Of a stretch of DNA of 64,000 nucleotides, positions 34,828-43,195 are shown piece by piece. The notes under the pieces were generated by a model. The model was not told the origin of the DNA. It saw nothing but the letters and a program-made list of their open reading frames with translations, and made no database searches. Numbering within the stretch: the first letter of the stretch is position 1; the number at the start of each line of letters is the position of its first letter. The translations under genes and the position numbers were made by a program. Source of the stretch: Streptantibioticus cattleyicolor NRRL 8057 = DSM 46488 (GTDB lineage: Bacteria; Actinomycetota; Actinomycetes; Streptomycetales; Streptomycetaceae); NCBI RefSeq assembly GCF_000240165.1, contig NC_017586.1, positions 4,973,228 through 5,037,227 on the forward strand, given 5' to 3'.

Positions 34828-36897
34828 GTGTCCAAACTGACCGACCTGCCGAAACGGATCTTGATCGGCCGGGCGCTGCGCAGCGACAAGCTGGGCGAGA
34901 CCCTGCTGCCCAAGCGCATCGCCCTGCCCGTCTTCGCCTCCGACCCGCTCTCCTCCGTCGCCTACGCGCCGGGAGAGGTGCTGCTGGTCCTCTCCGTGGC
35001 GGGCGTGTCGGCCTACCACCTCAGCCCGTGGATCACCGTCGCCATCGTGGTGCTGATGTTCACGGTGGTCGCCTCCTACCGCCAGAACGTCCACGCCTAC
35101 CCCAGCGGCGGCGGCGACTACGAGGTGGCCACCACCAACCTCGGCCCCAAGGCCGGGCTCACCGTGGCCAGCGCGCTGCTGGTCGACTACGTGATGACGG
35201 TGGCCGTCTCGATCTCCTCCGGCATCGAGAACCTCGGCTCGGCGGTGCCTTTCGTCATCGAGCACAAGGTGCTCTGCGCCCTGGTGGTCATCGGGCTGCT
35301 CACCCTGATGAACCTGCGCGGGGTGCGCGAGTCGGGGACGATCTTCGCCATCCCGACCTACGCCTTCGTCGGCGGCGTCTGCGTGATGATCATATGGGGT
35401 GCCGTCCGGGCACTGGCCTTCTCCGGCCACATGAAGGCCCCCACCGCCGACCTGACCGTCCACGCCGAGGTCCACGGCATCGGCGGCTTCGCCATGCTCT
35501 TCCTGCTGCTGCGCGCCTTCTCCTCCGGCTGCGCCGCGCTCACCGGCGTGGAGGCCATCAGCAACGGCGTCCCCGCCTTCCGCAAGCCCAAGAGCAAGAA
35601 CGCGGCGACCACGCTGGCCCTGATGGGCGGCCTCGCCGTGGTGATGTTCATCGGCATCATCACCCTCGCCCTCTACACCCACGTGCGGATGGCCGAGAAC
35701 CCGGCGACCGACCTGCTGCGCGACGGCCACCCGGTGGGCTCCGGCTTCACCCAGGACCCGGTGATCACCCAGGTCGCCGCCGCCGTCTTCGGCAACGGCT
35801 CGATCCCGTTCGTCTTCCTGTCCGCGGTCACCGCGCTGGTGCTCTTCCTGGCCGCCAACACCGCCTACAACGGCTTCCCGGTGCTCGGCTCGATCCTCGC
35901 CCAGGACCGCTACCTGCCGCGCCAGCTGCACACCCGCGGCGACCGGCTCGCCTTCAGCAACGGCATCGTGCTGCTGGCGCTCTTCGCCGGCCTGCTGGTC
36001 TACCTCTACGGCGCCGACTCCAACCGGCTGCTCCAGCTGTACATCGTCGGCGTCTTCGTCTCCTTCACCCTCAGCCAGACCGGCATGGTCCGGCACTGGA
36101 ACCGCCACCTGGCCACCGAGACCGACCCCGCGACCCGCCGCCGGATGATCCGCTCCCGGGCGATCAACACCTTCGGCGCCTTCCTCACCGGCCTGGTCCT
36201 GGTCATCGTGCTGCTGACCAAGTTCACCCACGGCGCCTGGGTGGCGGTGCTCGGCATGGCGCTGTTCTTCCTGCTGATGACCGGCATCCGGCGGCACTAC
36301 GACAGCATCTCCGACGAACTGGCCGCGCCCGTCCCCGGCCAGGCCGACGACGACCTCGCGGTGCCCTCCCGGGTCCACGCCATCGTGCTGGTCTCCAAGG
36401 TCCACAAGCCCACGCTGCGCGCGCTCTCCTACGCCCGGCTCTTCCGCTCCGACACCCTGGAGGCGCTCAGCATCAACGTCGACCCGGCCGAGACCAAGTC
36501 CCTCCAGGACGACTGGGAACGCCACGGCATCGACGTCCCGCTGAAGGTCCTCGACTCCCCCTACCGGGAGATAACCCGACCCATCATCGAGTACGTCCGC
36601 GCCCAGCGCCGCGCCTCGCCGCGCGACGTGATCAGCGTCTACATCCCCGAGTACGTCGTCGGCCGCTGGTACGAGCACCTGCTGCACAACCAGAGCGCCC
36701 TGCGGCTCAAGGGCCGGCTGCTGTTCACCCCGGGCGTGATGGTCACCTCGGTGCCCTGGCAGCTCGACTCCAGCGAACGGGCCCGCAAGCGGCTCAAGCG
36801 GCGCCACGAGTGGAGCGCCCCCGGCTCCGTGCGCCGCGGCCAGATCGGCCCGCCCCGCAAGGAACCGCGCGCCAAGGAGCCGGTCGCGGGGGAGTGA
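34828..36897 (+). CDS. KimA-type potassium/proton symporter, second paralogue
   Basis: The 689-aa permease is a paralogue of the one at 26573. It shows the same architecture (twelve helices, then a cytoplasmic domain) and the same putative K+ ligands: Asp39 and Tyr46 (SDPLSSVAYA), Asp120, Tyr121 and Thr124 (LLVDYVMT), Thr239 and Glu242 (TGVEAISNGV). It differs in having GGGDYEV where the first has GGGGAYVV and in a basic C-terminal extension of about 40 residues. It sits where mycobacteria have an APC-family gene beside ceoBC. GTG at 34828 has no ribosome site and may be leaderless. Confidence 0.85.
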   Translation: MSKLTDLPKRILIGRALRSDKLGETLLPKRIALPVFASDPLSSVAYAPGEVLLVLSVAGVSAYHLSPWITVAIVVLMFTVVASYRQNVHAYPSGGGDYEVATTNLGPKAGLTVASALLVDYVMTVAVSISSGIENLGSAVPFVIEHKVLCALVVIGLLTLMNLRGVRESGTIFAIPTYAFVGGVCVMIIWGAVRALAFSGHMKAPTADLTVHAEVHGIGGFAMLFLLLRAFSSGCAALTGVEAISNGVPAFRKPKSKNAATTLALMGGLAVVMFIGIITLALYTHVRMAENPATDLLRDGHPVGSGFTQDPVITQVAAAVFGNGSIPFVFLSAVTALVLFLAANTAYNGFPVLGSILAQDRYLPRQLHTRGDRLAFSNGIVLLALFAGLLVYLYGADSNRLLQLYIVGVFVSFTLSQTGMVRHWNRHLATETDPATRRRMIRSRAINTFGAFLTGLVLVIVLLTKFTHGAWVAVLGMALFFLLMTGIRRHYDSISDELAAPVPGQADDDLAVPSRVHAIVLVSKVHKPTLRALSYARLFRSDTLEALSINVDPAETKSLQDDWERHGIDVPLKVLDSPYREITRPIIEYVRAQRRASPRDVISVYIPEYVVGRWYEHLLHNQSALRLKGRLLFTPGVMVTSVPWQLDSSERARKRLKRRHEWSAPGSVRRGQIGPPRKEPRAKEPVAGE

Positions 36898-36909
36898 CCC
36901 GCCCCGCCC

Positions 36910-36959
36910 GCCGGTGGGCCGGTCCCCGTCCCGCACCGGGACGGGACCGGCCCACCGGC
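36910..36959 (+). terminator. Very long terminator hairpin
   Basis: GCCGGTGGGCCGGTCCC-C-GTCCC pairs with its complement over 22 bp with one bulged C and a 5-nt loop, 12 bp after the second KimA-like gene. Confidence 0.8.
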
Positions 36960-36963
36960 ACGT

Positions 36964-37000
36964 AGACTGGAGGGCTGTTGCCACGGGGCGAACCGCCCCG
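36964..37000 (+). promoter_or_regulatory. Promoter and leader hairpin of the RNA methyltransferase gene
   Basis: TAGACT at 36964-36969 is a good -10 candidate. The leader then contains a tight hairpin CGGGGCG-AAC-CGCCCCG (36984-37000) and GGAG at 37014-37017 before the ATG at 37030. Confidence 0.4.
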
Positions 37001-37029
37001 ACCCCACCTGCCTTGGAGCACCACCGCCG

Positions 37030-38397
37030 ATGACCGACCGCTCGCGTGTGAACCGTACGAAGGACCGGACGGCGGCCTCGCTGGTGGGCCGGCGGTACGA
37101 GGTCGAGGTGGGCCCGGTCGCCCACGGCGGCCACTGCATCGCCCGCCACGAGGGCCGGGTGCTCTTCGTCCGCCACACGCTCCCCGGGGAACGGGTGATC
37201 GCCGAGGTCACCGAGGGCGACGAGGACTCCCGCTTCCTGCGCGCCGACGCCGTCGAGGTGCTCACCGCCGCCCCGGACCGGGTGGCCGCGCCCTGCCCCT
37301 ACGCCGGCCCCGGCCGCTGCGGCGGCTGTGACTTCCAGCACGTCGCCCCCGGCGCCCAGCGCCGCCTCAAGGCCGCCGTCATCACCGAACAGCTCGCCCG
37401 CCTCGCCGGGCTCACCCCCGAACAGGCCGGCTGGGACGGCACCGTGGAGCCCGCCCCCGGCGACAAGGTGGCCAAGGGTGAGGTGCCGGCCTGGCGCACC
37501 CGGGTCCAGTACGCCGTCGACGCCGACGGCCGCGCGGGGCTGCGCCGCCACCGCTCGCACGAGGTCGAACCGGTCGACCACTGCATGATCGCCGCCCGGG
37601 AGGTCAGCGAACTCGGCGTCGAGGCCCGCCAGTGGCCCGGCATCACCGCCGTGGAGGCGATCGCCGCCACCGGCTCCTCCGACCGCCAGGTCGTCGTCAC
37701 CCCTGCCCCCGGCGCCCGGCTGCCGCTGATCGAGCTCGACCGCCCGGTCTCCGTGCTCCGCGTCGACGACCAGGGCGGCATCCACCGGGTGCACGGACGC
37801 CCTTTCGTCCGCGAACGCGCCGCCGGACGCACCTGGCGGGTCGGCGCCGGAGGCTTCTGGCAGGTCCACCCGCGCGCCGCCGACATCCTCGTGGACGCCG
37901 TCCTGGCCGGGCTCAAGCCCCGCCCCGGCGAGACCGCCCTCGACCTGTACTGTGGCGCCGGCCTCTTCGCCGGAGCCCTCGCCGAGGCGGTCGGCGAACG
38001 CGGTGCCGTCCTCGGCATCGAGTCCGGCAAGCGCGCCGTCGAGGACGCCCGGCACAACCTCGCCGACCTGGACCGGGTCCGGATCCAGCAGGGCAAGGTG
38101 GAACAGGTGCTGCCGCGCACCGGGATCACCGAGACCGACCTGATCGTCCTCGACCCCCCGCGCTCCGGCGCCGGCCGCGCCACCGTCGACCACCTGACCA
38201 CCCTCGGCGCCCGCGCCATCGCCTACGTAGCCTGCGACCCCGCCGCCCTCGCCCGCGACCTCTCCTACTTCGCCGCCTCCGGCTACCACCCGGTCTCCCT
38301 GCGGGCGTTCGACCTGTTCCCGATGACGCATCATGTGGAGTGCGTGGCGGTGTTGGAGAGAGTGGAGAAGGAGGCCTCGGGGGCCGCTCGCCACTAG
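37030..38397 (+). CDS. TRAM-domain class I SAM-dependent RNA (uracil-5) methyltransferase
   Basis: The 455-aa enzyme belongs to the TrmA/RlmC/RlmD family that makes 5-methyluridine in tRNA or 23S rRNA. It has an N-terminal TRAM domain (about 20-80), a four-cysteine iron-sulfur site (Cys89, Cys97, Cys100, Cys185), the SAM motif DLYCGAGLFAG, the DPPRSG motif and the catalytic Cys402 in YVACDP. The exact target base is not deducible. The neighbouring KimA-like/TrkA arrangement is shared with mycobacteria. It ends 72 bp before the convergent caspase-helicase gene and marks the left edge of the accessory segment. Confidence 0.9.
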   Translation: MTDRSRVNRTKDRTAASLVGRRYEVEVGPVAHGGHCIARHEGRVLFVRHTLPGERVIAEVTEGDEDSRFLRADAVEVLTAAPDRVAAPCPYAGPGRCGGCDFQHVAPGAQRRLKAAVITEQLARLAGLTPEQAGWDGTVEPAPGDKVAKGEVPAWRTRVQYAVDADGRAGLRRHRSHEVEPVDHCMIAAREVSELGVEARQWPGITAVEAIAATGSSDRQVVVTPAPGARLPLIELDRPVSVLRVDDQGGIHRVHGRPFVRERAAGRTWRVGAGGFWQVHPRAADILVDAVLAGLKPRPGETALDLYCGAGLFAGALAEAVGERGAVLGIESGKRAVEDARHNLADLDRVRIQQGKVEQVLPRTGITETDLIVLDPPRSGAGRATVDHLTTLGARAIAYVACDPAALARDLSYFAASGYHPVSLRAFDLFPMTHHVECVAVLERVEKEASGAARH

Positions 38398-38468
38398 CCG
38401 TCGCAAGACGGGGTCTGCCGCGTCGCCGGTGCCGTTCCCCGGCCGGCCGTACGGGGCCGACTGGTCGC

Positions 38469-41400
38469 TCAGTCGAACAACGGCACCAGCGCCTGCGGAC
38501 CCGCGAGAACGCGCCAGGCGGGGACGCGGACAACTCGCTGGACGTCGTCGGCCTTCGCACCCCGGCCGCCGGACGGCAGTCCTGTCAGCAGGCCGGCCCG
38601 CTCGTGCAGCAAGCGCAGGTGCCGTGCCGGATCGCGGCCCTGGGGCGGCCCGGTGTCGATCAGCACAGCCGTGTTGCCCTCGGCCGCGGTGTACAGCAGG
38701 TCGACCTGTTGCCCACCGACCACGGCGTCCCGTTCGAGTTCGGCGACGCCTCGTGAGGCGAGGAACCGCTGCACCATGTCGGCGAGATGCCTGCGGCGTG
38801 GGTCCTGCCGCGGGCCCGGCTCGGGTACGGGCGCGGGGCCCGCGTCGACGGCCCGTCCCCGGTGCCACAAGACCGAGCGCGACGACAGCAGATGTGGCAG
38901 ACCGGTCTGCTGCTGCCAGTAGCCGTGGTCGCCCACAGTGATCAACTGAGATCTTGCGCGGGTGATCGCGACGTTCCACAGGTTCACCTGGCTCGCCACC
39001 CAGTAGGCGGTCCTGGGAGGCGTGTTGGTGGTCGCCACCGGGCTGAGAACCATGACATCGCGCTGACCGCCTTGGAAGGCGTGCACCGTGCCCACCCGCA
39101 CCCGGTCGCTGCCCACCATGCGTTCCAGAACTTCCTTCTGCGCGCGGAAGGGGGTCACCACACCTACCGTCGCGGATTCCGGCAGGCGGCTCAGCAGCTC
39201 GTTCACGATTTCGGCCACGGCTGCAGCTTCGGAGGGGTTGCGCCACGATTTTCCGCCGGGGCCGCGTGCGGACTCGCCGGCAGGAACGTCCGCCCAGGCC
39301 AGCACGGGACCGGTTACGTCCTTGCCCATGAGGTCGATCGCGGGTACTTGCCGGCGTACGTCGGTCAGGATCTCAAGGGCGCCGGAGTAGCAGTAGCGGT
39401 TGACGATGTCGGCGATCTGCGGATGGCAGCGGTAGTGCTCGTCGAGGAGCAGGGCGGAGTCGCCGTTCTGCGCGGCGGCTTGGTAGGAGGAGTGGACGTG
39501 GTAGGCGAGCCGTCGGTCCTCCAGCCATGCCGCGCTCAGCCCCGCCCTGACACGCGCCTGACGCTCCTGCTCCGGTGAGATGCCGGGGATGTGGCTCAAC
39601 TGCATCGGATCACCGATGATCAGAGCTCGCCGGGCTCGGAAGAGCAACGGCAGGACCGCGGCGATCGAACACTGGCTGGCCTCGTCGATCACGACCAGGT
39701 CGAAGAGGTTCGGGGTCAGCTTCAGCTGACGCACCGCGTGCGTGGTGATCGCCCAGCCCTTCAGGTGGCGCAGCAGATTCAGCTGACTGCGCTGGGTACC
39801 CGATCGCTGCCGCAGCGACTGGAGGCGCTGGTTCACCAGCGATCGCCCGCGGCTCAGCGCCTCGGCCGACACCGCCGCGCACAGTTCCGCCGACAGCTCG
39901 GCGCGCGTTCTGGCGCAGTCGCTGCGGGCCTGACGTACGGCCTCCTCGTCGTGGGTGAGCTGGTCGCGAGTGAGTTCACGCACCCGCCGTTCGAGGTCCG
40001 TCACGTCCGCGAGATCTTTGAGGACCTCCCCCGCGACGGGGCGTTCGCCGGCCCACGTCGGCAGCCCCGCGGCCACCTCGGGGCCGGCAGCGGCGATGAA
40101 CGCCCCCATCGCACGCTTCCGCCGCCAGCGTCCCCACCAGCCCCTTGCCGTGGCCGCCGCCCGGGCCCGTGTTTCCCAACGGGCCAGTGCGGAGCCGTCC
40201 TCCGCCGGCCACATCTGTGACAGGAGTGGTACCGGAAGGCCGATCTTCTCGGCGTGCTTCGTGCGCTGCTCCAGAACCCCGGCCAGTCGCACCTCGCCCT
40301 CGACACATCGCCCGGCCTGGTCGCGCAGGGCGTCGGCGTGGGAGCCGAGGTTGCGCAGCTCACCCGCCACAGTGGCCGGGCTGCGGCCAAGCCGCGGAGG
40401 CGGGGCCGAGAGCAACTCCTCGAGCTTTCCGGCTTCCTTGACCAAGGCGTCCACGTTCCCGGTACGCATCAGCAGGCCAGGAGCGATCTCGTCGCACCTT
40501 CTGGCGACGACGTCCACGGCTTCGTTGTTGGTGGACGCCACAAGAACCGACTCCCCGGCCGCGGCGCACGTGGCGACCACCGCGGTGACGACCTCGCTCT
40601 TTCCGGTCCCGGGCGGCCCGGTCGCCACGGTCAGGGGTTGCGTCATCGCGGAGACGACCACCTGCTCCTGGCTCTCGTTGGCCGGCCCGGCGGCGACCAC
40701 GAGTACCGGATCGTTCTCCGAAGACGGGGCGGCGGGGTTCAGCAGCGCGTCCAGAGCCGTGCCGGGGATCTCCTCCGTGCGTGTGGAAATGGTCAGCAGA
40801 TTCTCCACCAGGCCGTCGGTGGCGAACCGTTCGACGCTTGACGGGGCAAGGATCACCGCGGCGTTGTGGGCGCCGGGGCGCAGGGCCTCGTTGACGGAGT
40901 CCGCACGGAGCGCCGAGGTGTCGAGTGGTTCGAGTTCTGGCAGCCCAAGCTCGGCGAGCAACTCCCTTACCGCCTTGAGCATCTGCGCGTCATTGCCCTG
41001 CTGCCAGGTCGGCTGCCAGCGGGCGAGCAACTGGGCACCCTCGTCCTCGGAAAGAAGCTCGGTGACCACCTTGGTGTGCAGGGAGGGCACCCCGCTCGGA
41101 ATGAGTACCGGGCGTCCGCTCTCGTCCGGAACCAGCTCCATCTGCTGGATGAGCAGCGGTGCGATGCCCACGTTTGTGCGCCGCCCGCCCGCGCCGCGCT
41201 GGGGGAGCGTTACGGCGGGGTAGCCGTACCAGTACTCGCGTTCATCGGCGGCCCCGCCTGACCGGCCTTTCGAGACGACGTCCTCGGCAGCGCGCGCACC
41301 GGGCAGTTGTGGCGGGGCCGGCAGCTCCGAGCCCAGACCGGACTGAATGGTCTCGGGCCCCTCGTCGACGAGGAAGTACTGCGAATTCCGTCCGGCCCGC

Positions 41401-42344
41401 CGGTCCGGCAGCATGCCGGCGGCAGCCTGGGCGCTCAGGCACTGGGCGTAGTAGCGGAGCAGCCGCTGCCAGTCACTGGCGCTCTCGGCGTCGGCCGCAG
41501 CGCGCTCGCGGGCTTTGAGCTGAGCGGTGGACACGGCAGGCGACTCGTCGGGTGGCGTGGGAAGACTCACCGGGCGCGCCACGGACCTGGCGAAGTAGAG
41601 CGTGTGGGTCGCGCGGATGGTCGACTTGGTCGGGCGCTGTTCCTTCGGCAGACCCTTGCGCACCATCCGCGCGGTCAGATACTCGAAGAGGTCGTCCGGC
41701 GAAATCCACCCGCTGTCCTTGATCCGTCCGTTCCGCAGCCCCTCGACGATCTCACCTGTGAACCGGGAGGTGCCCAGCGTCGAGCCTTCCGGAGCCATGG
41801 CGGACGCGGGCTGCAGCGCGTCGGAGGCGGTGATGAAGTAGACCCCGGTGGGACGCAGCAGAGTGCTGTGATCCGTTGCTTCCGGCACGGAAGCGTCCGC
41901 ACCTTTGGCGCGCCAGCCCTGAACGACCGAGCCGCTGGCGCAGCAGTCGAGCAGCACGATCTTGGACGCGGCCCGGCAGGACTGCAGCGTTCGCTCGAGG
42001 AACTCCGCCGACACGGCGGTGCGGGGCAGATCGGCAGGGTCGCTGTCGCGGGTGAGGAAGTACAGCTGACCGTCGGCCTCGCAGAACTCCCCGTGCCCGC
42101 TGAAGTACAGCAGCGCGGTCTCGCTCTGCTGGCGCTCTTCGAGGAACGACTCGATCGCGTGCAGCATCTCGGCGCGTGTCGGCTCGGTGACCACGTCGCA
42201 TTCGTTGTACAGACCGATTTCCGTGTGCTGCAGGACTGCCTGCATGTAGTGCAGGTCGGCGCGTACCGCTGGAAGGTCGTGGTACGCGTCGCTGTCGTAG
42301 GTGGAAACGCCGATCAGCATGGCGTACCGGTCGTTGTCGAGCAC
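38469..42344 (-). CDS. Caspase-like protease fused to SF1 helicase (EACC1-associated conflict-system effector)
   Basis: A 1291-aa protein with three parts. (1) Caspase/metacaspase-like domain, residues 1-245: MLIGVSTYDS start, catalytic His84 in YFSGHGEF and Cys135 in LLDCCASG. (2) SF1 helicase of the Upf1/Dna2 type: a domain at about 360-560 (WYGYPAVTLPQRG), Walker A GPPGTGKS near 575-582, a helical insert of about 230 residues, Walker B LVVIDEAS near 885, LDEHYRCHPQI, TVHAFQGGQRD near 1089 and NVAITRARSQL near 1130. (3) A C-terminal region (about 1185-1291) resembling a VSR/REase-type nuclease with altered acidic residues. GTG at 42344 starts 6 nt after the stop of the EACC1 gene. Base composition is lower in GC than the flanking core genes. 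Confidence 0.85.
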   Translation of the reverse strand: MLDNDRYAMLIGVSTYDSDAYHDLPAVRADLHYMQAVLQHTEIGLYNECDVVTEPTRAEMLHAIESFLEERQQSETALLYFSGHGEFCEADGQLYFLTRDSDPADLPRTAVSAEFLERTLQSCRAASKIVLLDCCASGSVVQGWRAKGADASVPEATDHSTLLRPTGVYFITASDALQPASAMAPEGSTLGTSRFTGEIVEGLRNGRIKDSGWISPDDLFEYLTARMVRKGLPKEQRPTKSTIRATHTLYFARSVARPVSLPTPPDESPAVSTAQLKARERAAADAESASDWQRLLRYYAQCLSAQAAAGMLPDRRAGRNSQYFLVDEGPETIQSGLGSELPAPPQLPGARAAEDVVSKGRSGGAADEREYWYGYPAVTLPQRGAGGRRTNVGIAPLLIQQMELVPDESGRPVLIPSGVPSLHTKVVTELLSEDEGAQLLARWQPTWQQGNDAQMLKAVRELLAELGLPELEPLDTSALRADSVNEALRPGAHNAAVILAPSSVERFATDGLVENLLTISTRTEEIPGTALDALLNPAAPSSENDPVLVVAAGPANESQEQVVVSAMTQPLTVATGPPGTGKSEVVTAVVATCAAAGESVLVASTNNEAVDVVARRCDEIAPGLLMRTGNVDALVKEAGKLEELLSAPPPRLGRSPATVAGELRNLGSHADALRDQAGRCVEGEVRLAGVLEQRTKHAEKIGLPVPLLSQMWPAEDGSALARWETRARAAATARGWWGRWRRKRAMGAFIAAAGPEVAAGLPTWAGERPVAGEVLKDLADVTDLERRVRELTRDQLTHDEEAVRQARSDCARTRAELSAELCAAVSAEALSRGRSLVNQRLQSLRQRSGTQRSQLNLLRHLKGWAITTHAVRQLKLTPNLFDLVVIDEASQCSIAAVLPLLFRARRALIIGDPMQLSHIPGISPEQERQARVRAGLSAAWLEDRRLAYHVHSSYQAAAQNGDSALLLDEHYRCHPQIADIVNRYCYSGALEILTDVRRQVPAIDLMGKDVTGPVLAWADVPAGESARGPGGKSWRNPSEAAAVAEIVNELLSRLPESATVGVVTPFRAQKEVLERMVGSDRVRVGTVHAFQGGQRDVMVLSPVATTNTPPRTAYWVASQVNLWNVAITRARSQLITVGDHGYWQQQTGLPHLLSSRSVLWHRGRAVDAGPAPVPEPGPRQDPRRRHLADMVQRFLASRGVAELERDAVVGGQQVDLLYTAAEGNTAVLIDTGPPQGRDPARHLRLLHERAGLLTGLPSGGRGAKADDVQRVVRVPAWRVLAGPQALVPLFD

Positions 42345-42350
42345 CCTCGG

Positions 42351-42785
42351 TCAGCCTGCCGCGGAGGTGTCGTTCCGGCCCGGCGTCCCTTCGTCCGCGC
42401 TGACCGTCATGGGCCGGTCGCCGGTCAGGAAACGTTCGAGAAGCTCCTCGTCCTCCCGGGCCTCGCGACCCGTGATCCGCAAGCTGGTCCCGTCAGGGCG
42501 GGTCGCGACGATGGTGCGCTGCGGCACCTTGGCGAGCCACACCTGAACGCAGGCGGCTGCCAACGAGCCGGCGTTCAGGGCCAGATCGACGACCCCCAGG
42601 ACGTCGGCCCCTTTGAGGGTGCCCGGGGAAGGAGTGGCCGAAGGCAGGCGAAGCGCGGCCGTCGGGTCGGTTGCGGACAGTTCGGCCAGAAGTTCCCGGG
42701 CGTCGCTGCGCGCCCTCAGCGGGTCGTCGTCGATCACAGAGATCAGCAGTTGTGGCCGTTCTTCGCCGGTGTTGTCGTCGCTCAC
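42351..42785 (-). CDS. EACC1 (effector-associated constant component 1) protein
   Basis: The 144-aa protein shows the pattern I associate with EACC1: an N-terminal ISVIDDDPLRARSDARELLA strand-helix unit, a central hydrophobic helix pair (DLALNAGSLAAACVQVWL, about 65-84) and the C-terminal strands TIVATRPDGTSLRITG followed by ELLERFL. EACC1 is the constant partner in actinobacterial NTP-dependent conflict systems whose variable partners include caspases and trypsin-like proteases. The GTG at 42785 is preceded by AGGGAG. It is the first gene of a two-gene operon with the caspase-helicase. The last 15 residues are polar and variable. Confidence 0.75.
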   Translation of the reverse strand: MSDDNTGEERPQLLISVIDDDPLRARSDARELLAELSATDPTAALRLPSATPSPGTLKGADVLGVVDLALNAGSLAAACVQVWLAKVPQRTIVATRPDGTSLRITGREAREDEELLERFLTGDRPMTVSADEGTPGRNDTSAAG

Positions 42786-43195
42786 GCCTCTCCCTTGCCC
42801 CGTCTGCGGTCGCCTTCGATCCTCTGGCAAGTTACTGGAGCGGTGACGAGAGGGAACACTCAATTTCCGAAAATCCGCCGCTGGTTGACGCGATTCTCAC
42901 TTCGACCGCGCGACGCGGGACACCGTTCCGTCCCCCCGGCCGCACTGAGCAGTCTGCGGTGCCGGGCGCCGATGCCCGTATCGGACAGCGTGAGGGAGGG
43001 GCGATTCCGCCGGGCTCGCTCGCATCGGCGGCACCAGCGCGGAGCGACGCCGCCGCTGTCCAGTCGAGGCCGCCGGCGCTGCCCCTGGCTGTGGCGCGGC
43101 AAGGCTGCGGTGGCCGGCCGCCCCGTCACGTGACGGAAGGCGGGAGGCTCACCCGGCGGAGAGACGGAACGGCGAGGCGTGCCGTTCCGTCCCCC
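42786..43195. other. 410-bp spacer between the EACC1 operon and the GH25 gene
   Basis: Both neighbours are read leftwards, so this region should hold the promoter of the EACC1 operon and the terminator of the GH25 gene. An AT-richer patch lies at 42845-42905. Open frames here have no ribosome binding site and mixed codon use, so none is called. Confidence 0.5.
43164..43190 (-). terminator. Terminator hairpin behind the GH25 gene
   Basis: ACGGAACGGC and its exact complement (10-bp stem, 7-nt loop) lie just beyond the stop of the minus-strand GH25 gene. Confidence 0.6.

Noticed and set aside
42860-43129. 89-codon open frame on the minus strand between the EACC1 and GH25 genes
   Set aside because: Arg-rich product, no ribosome site, no recognisable domain; treated as intergenic.
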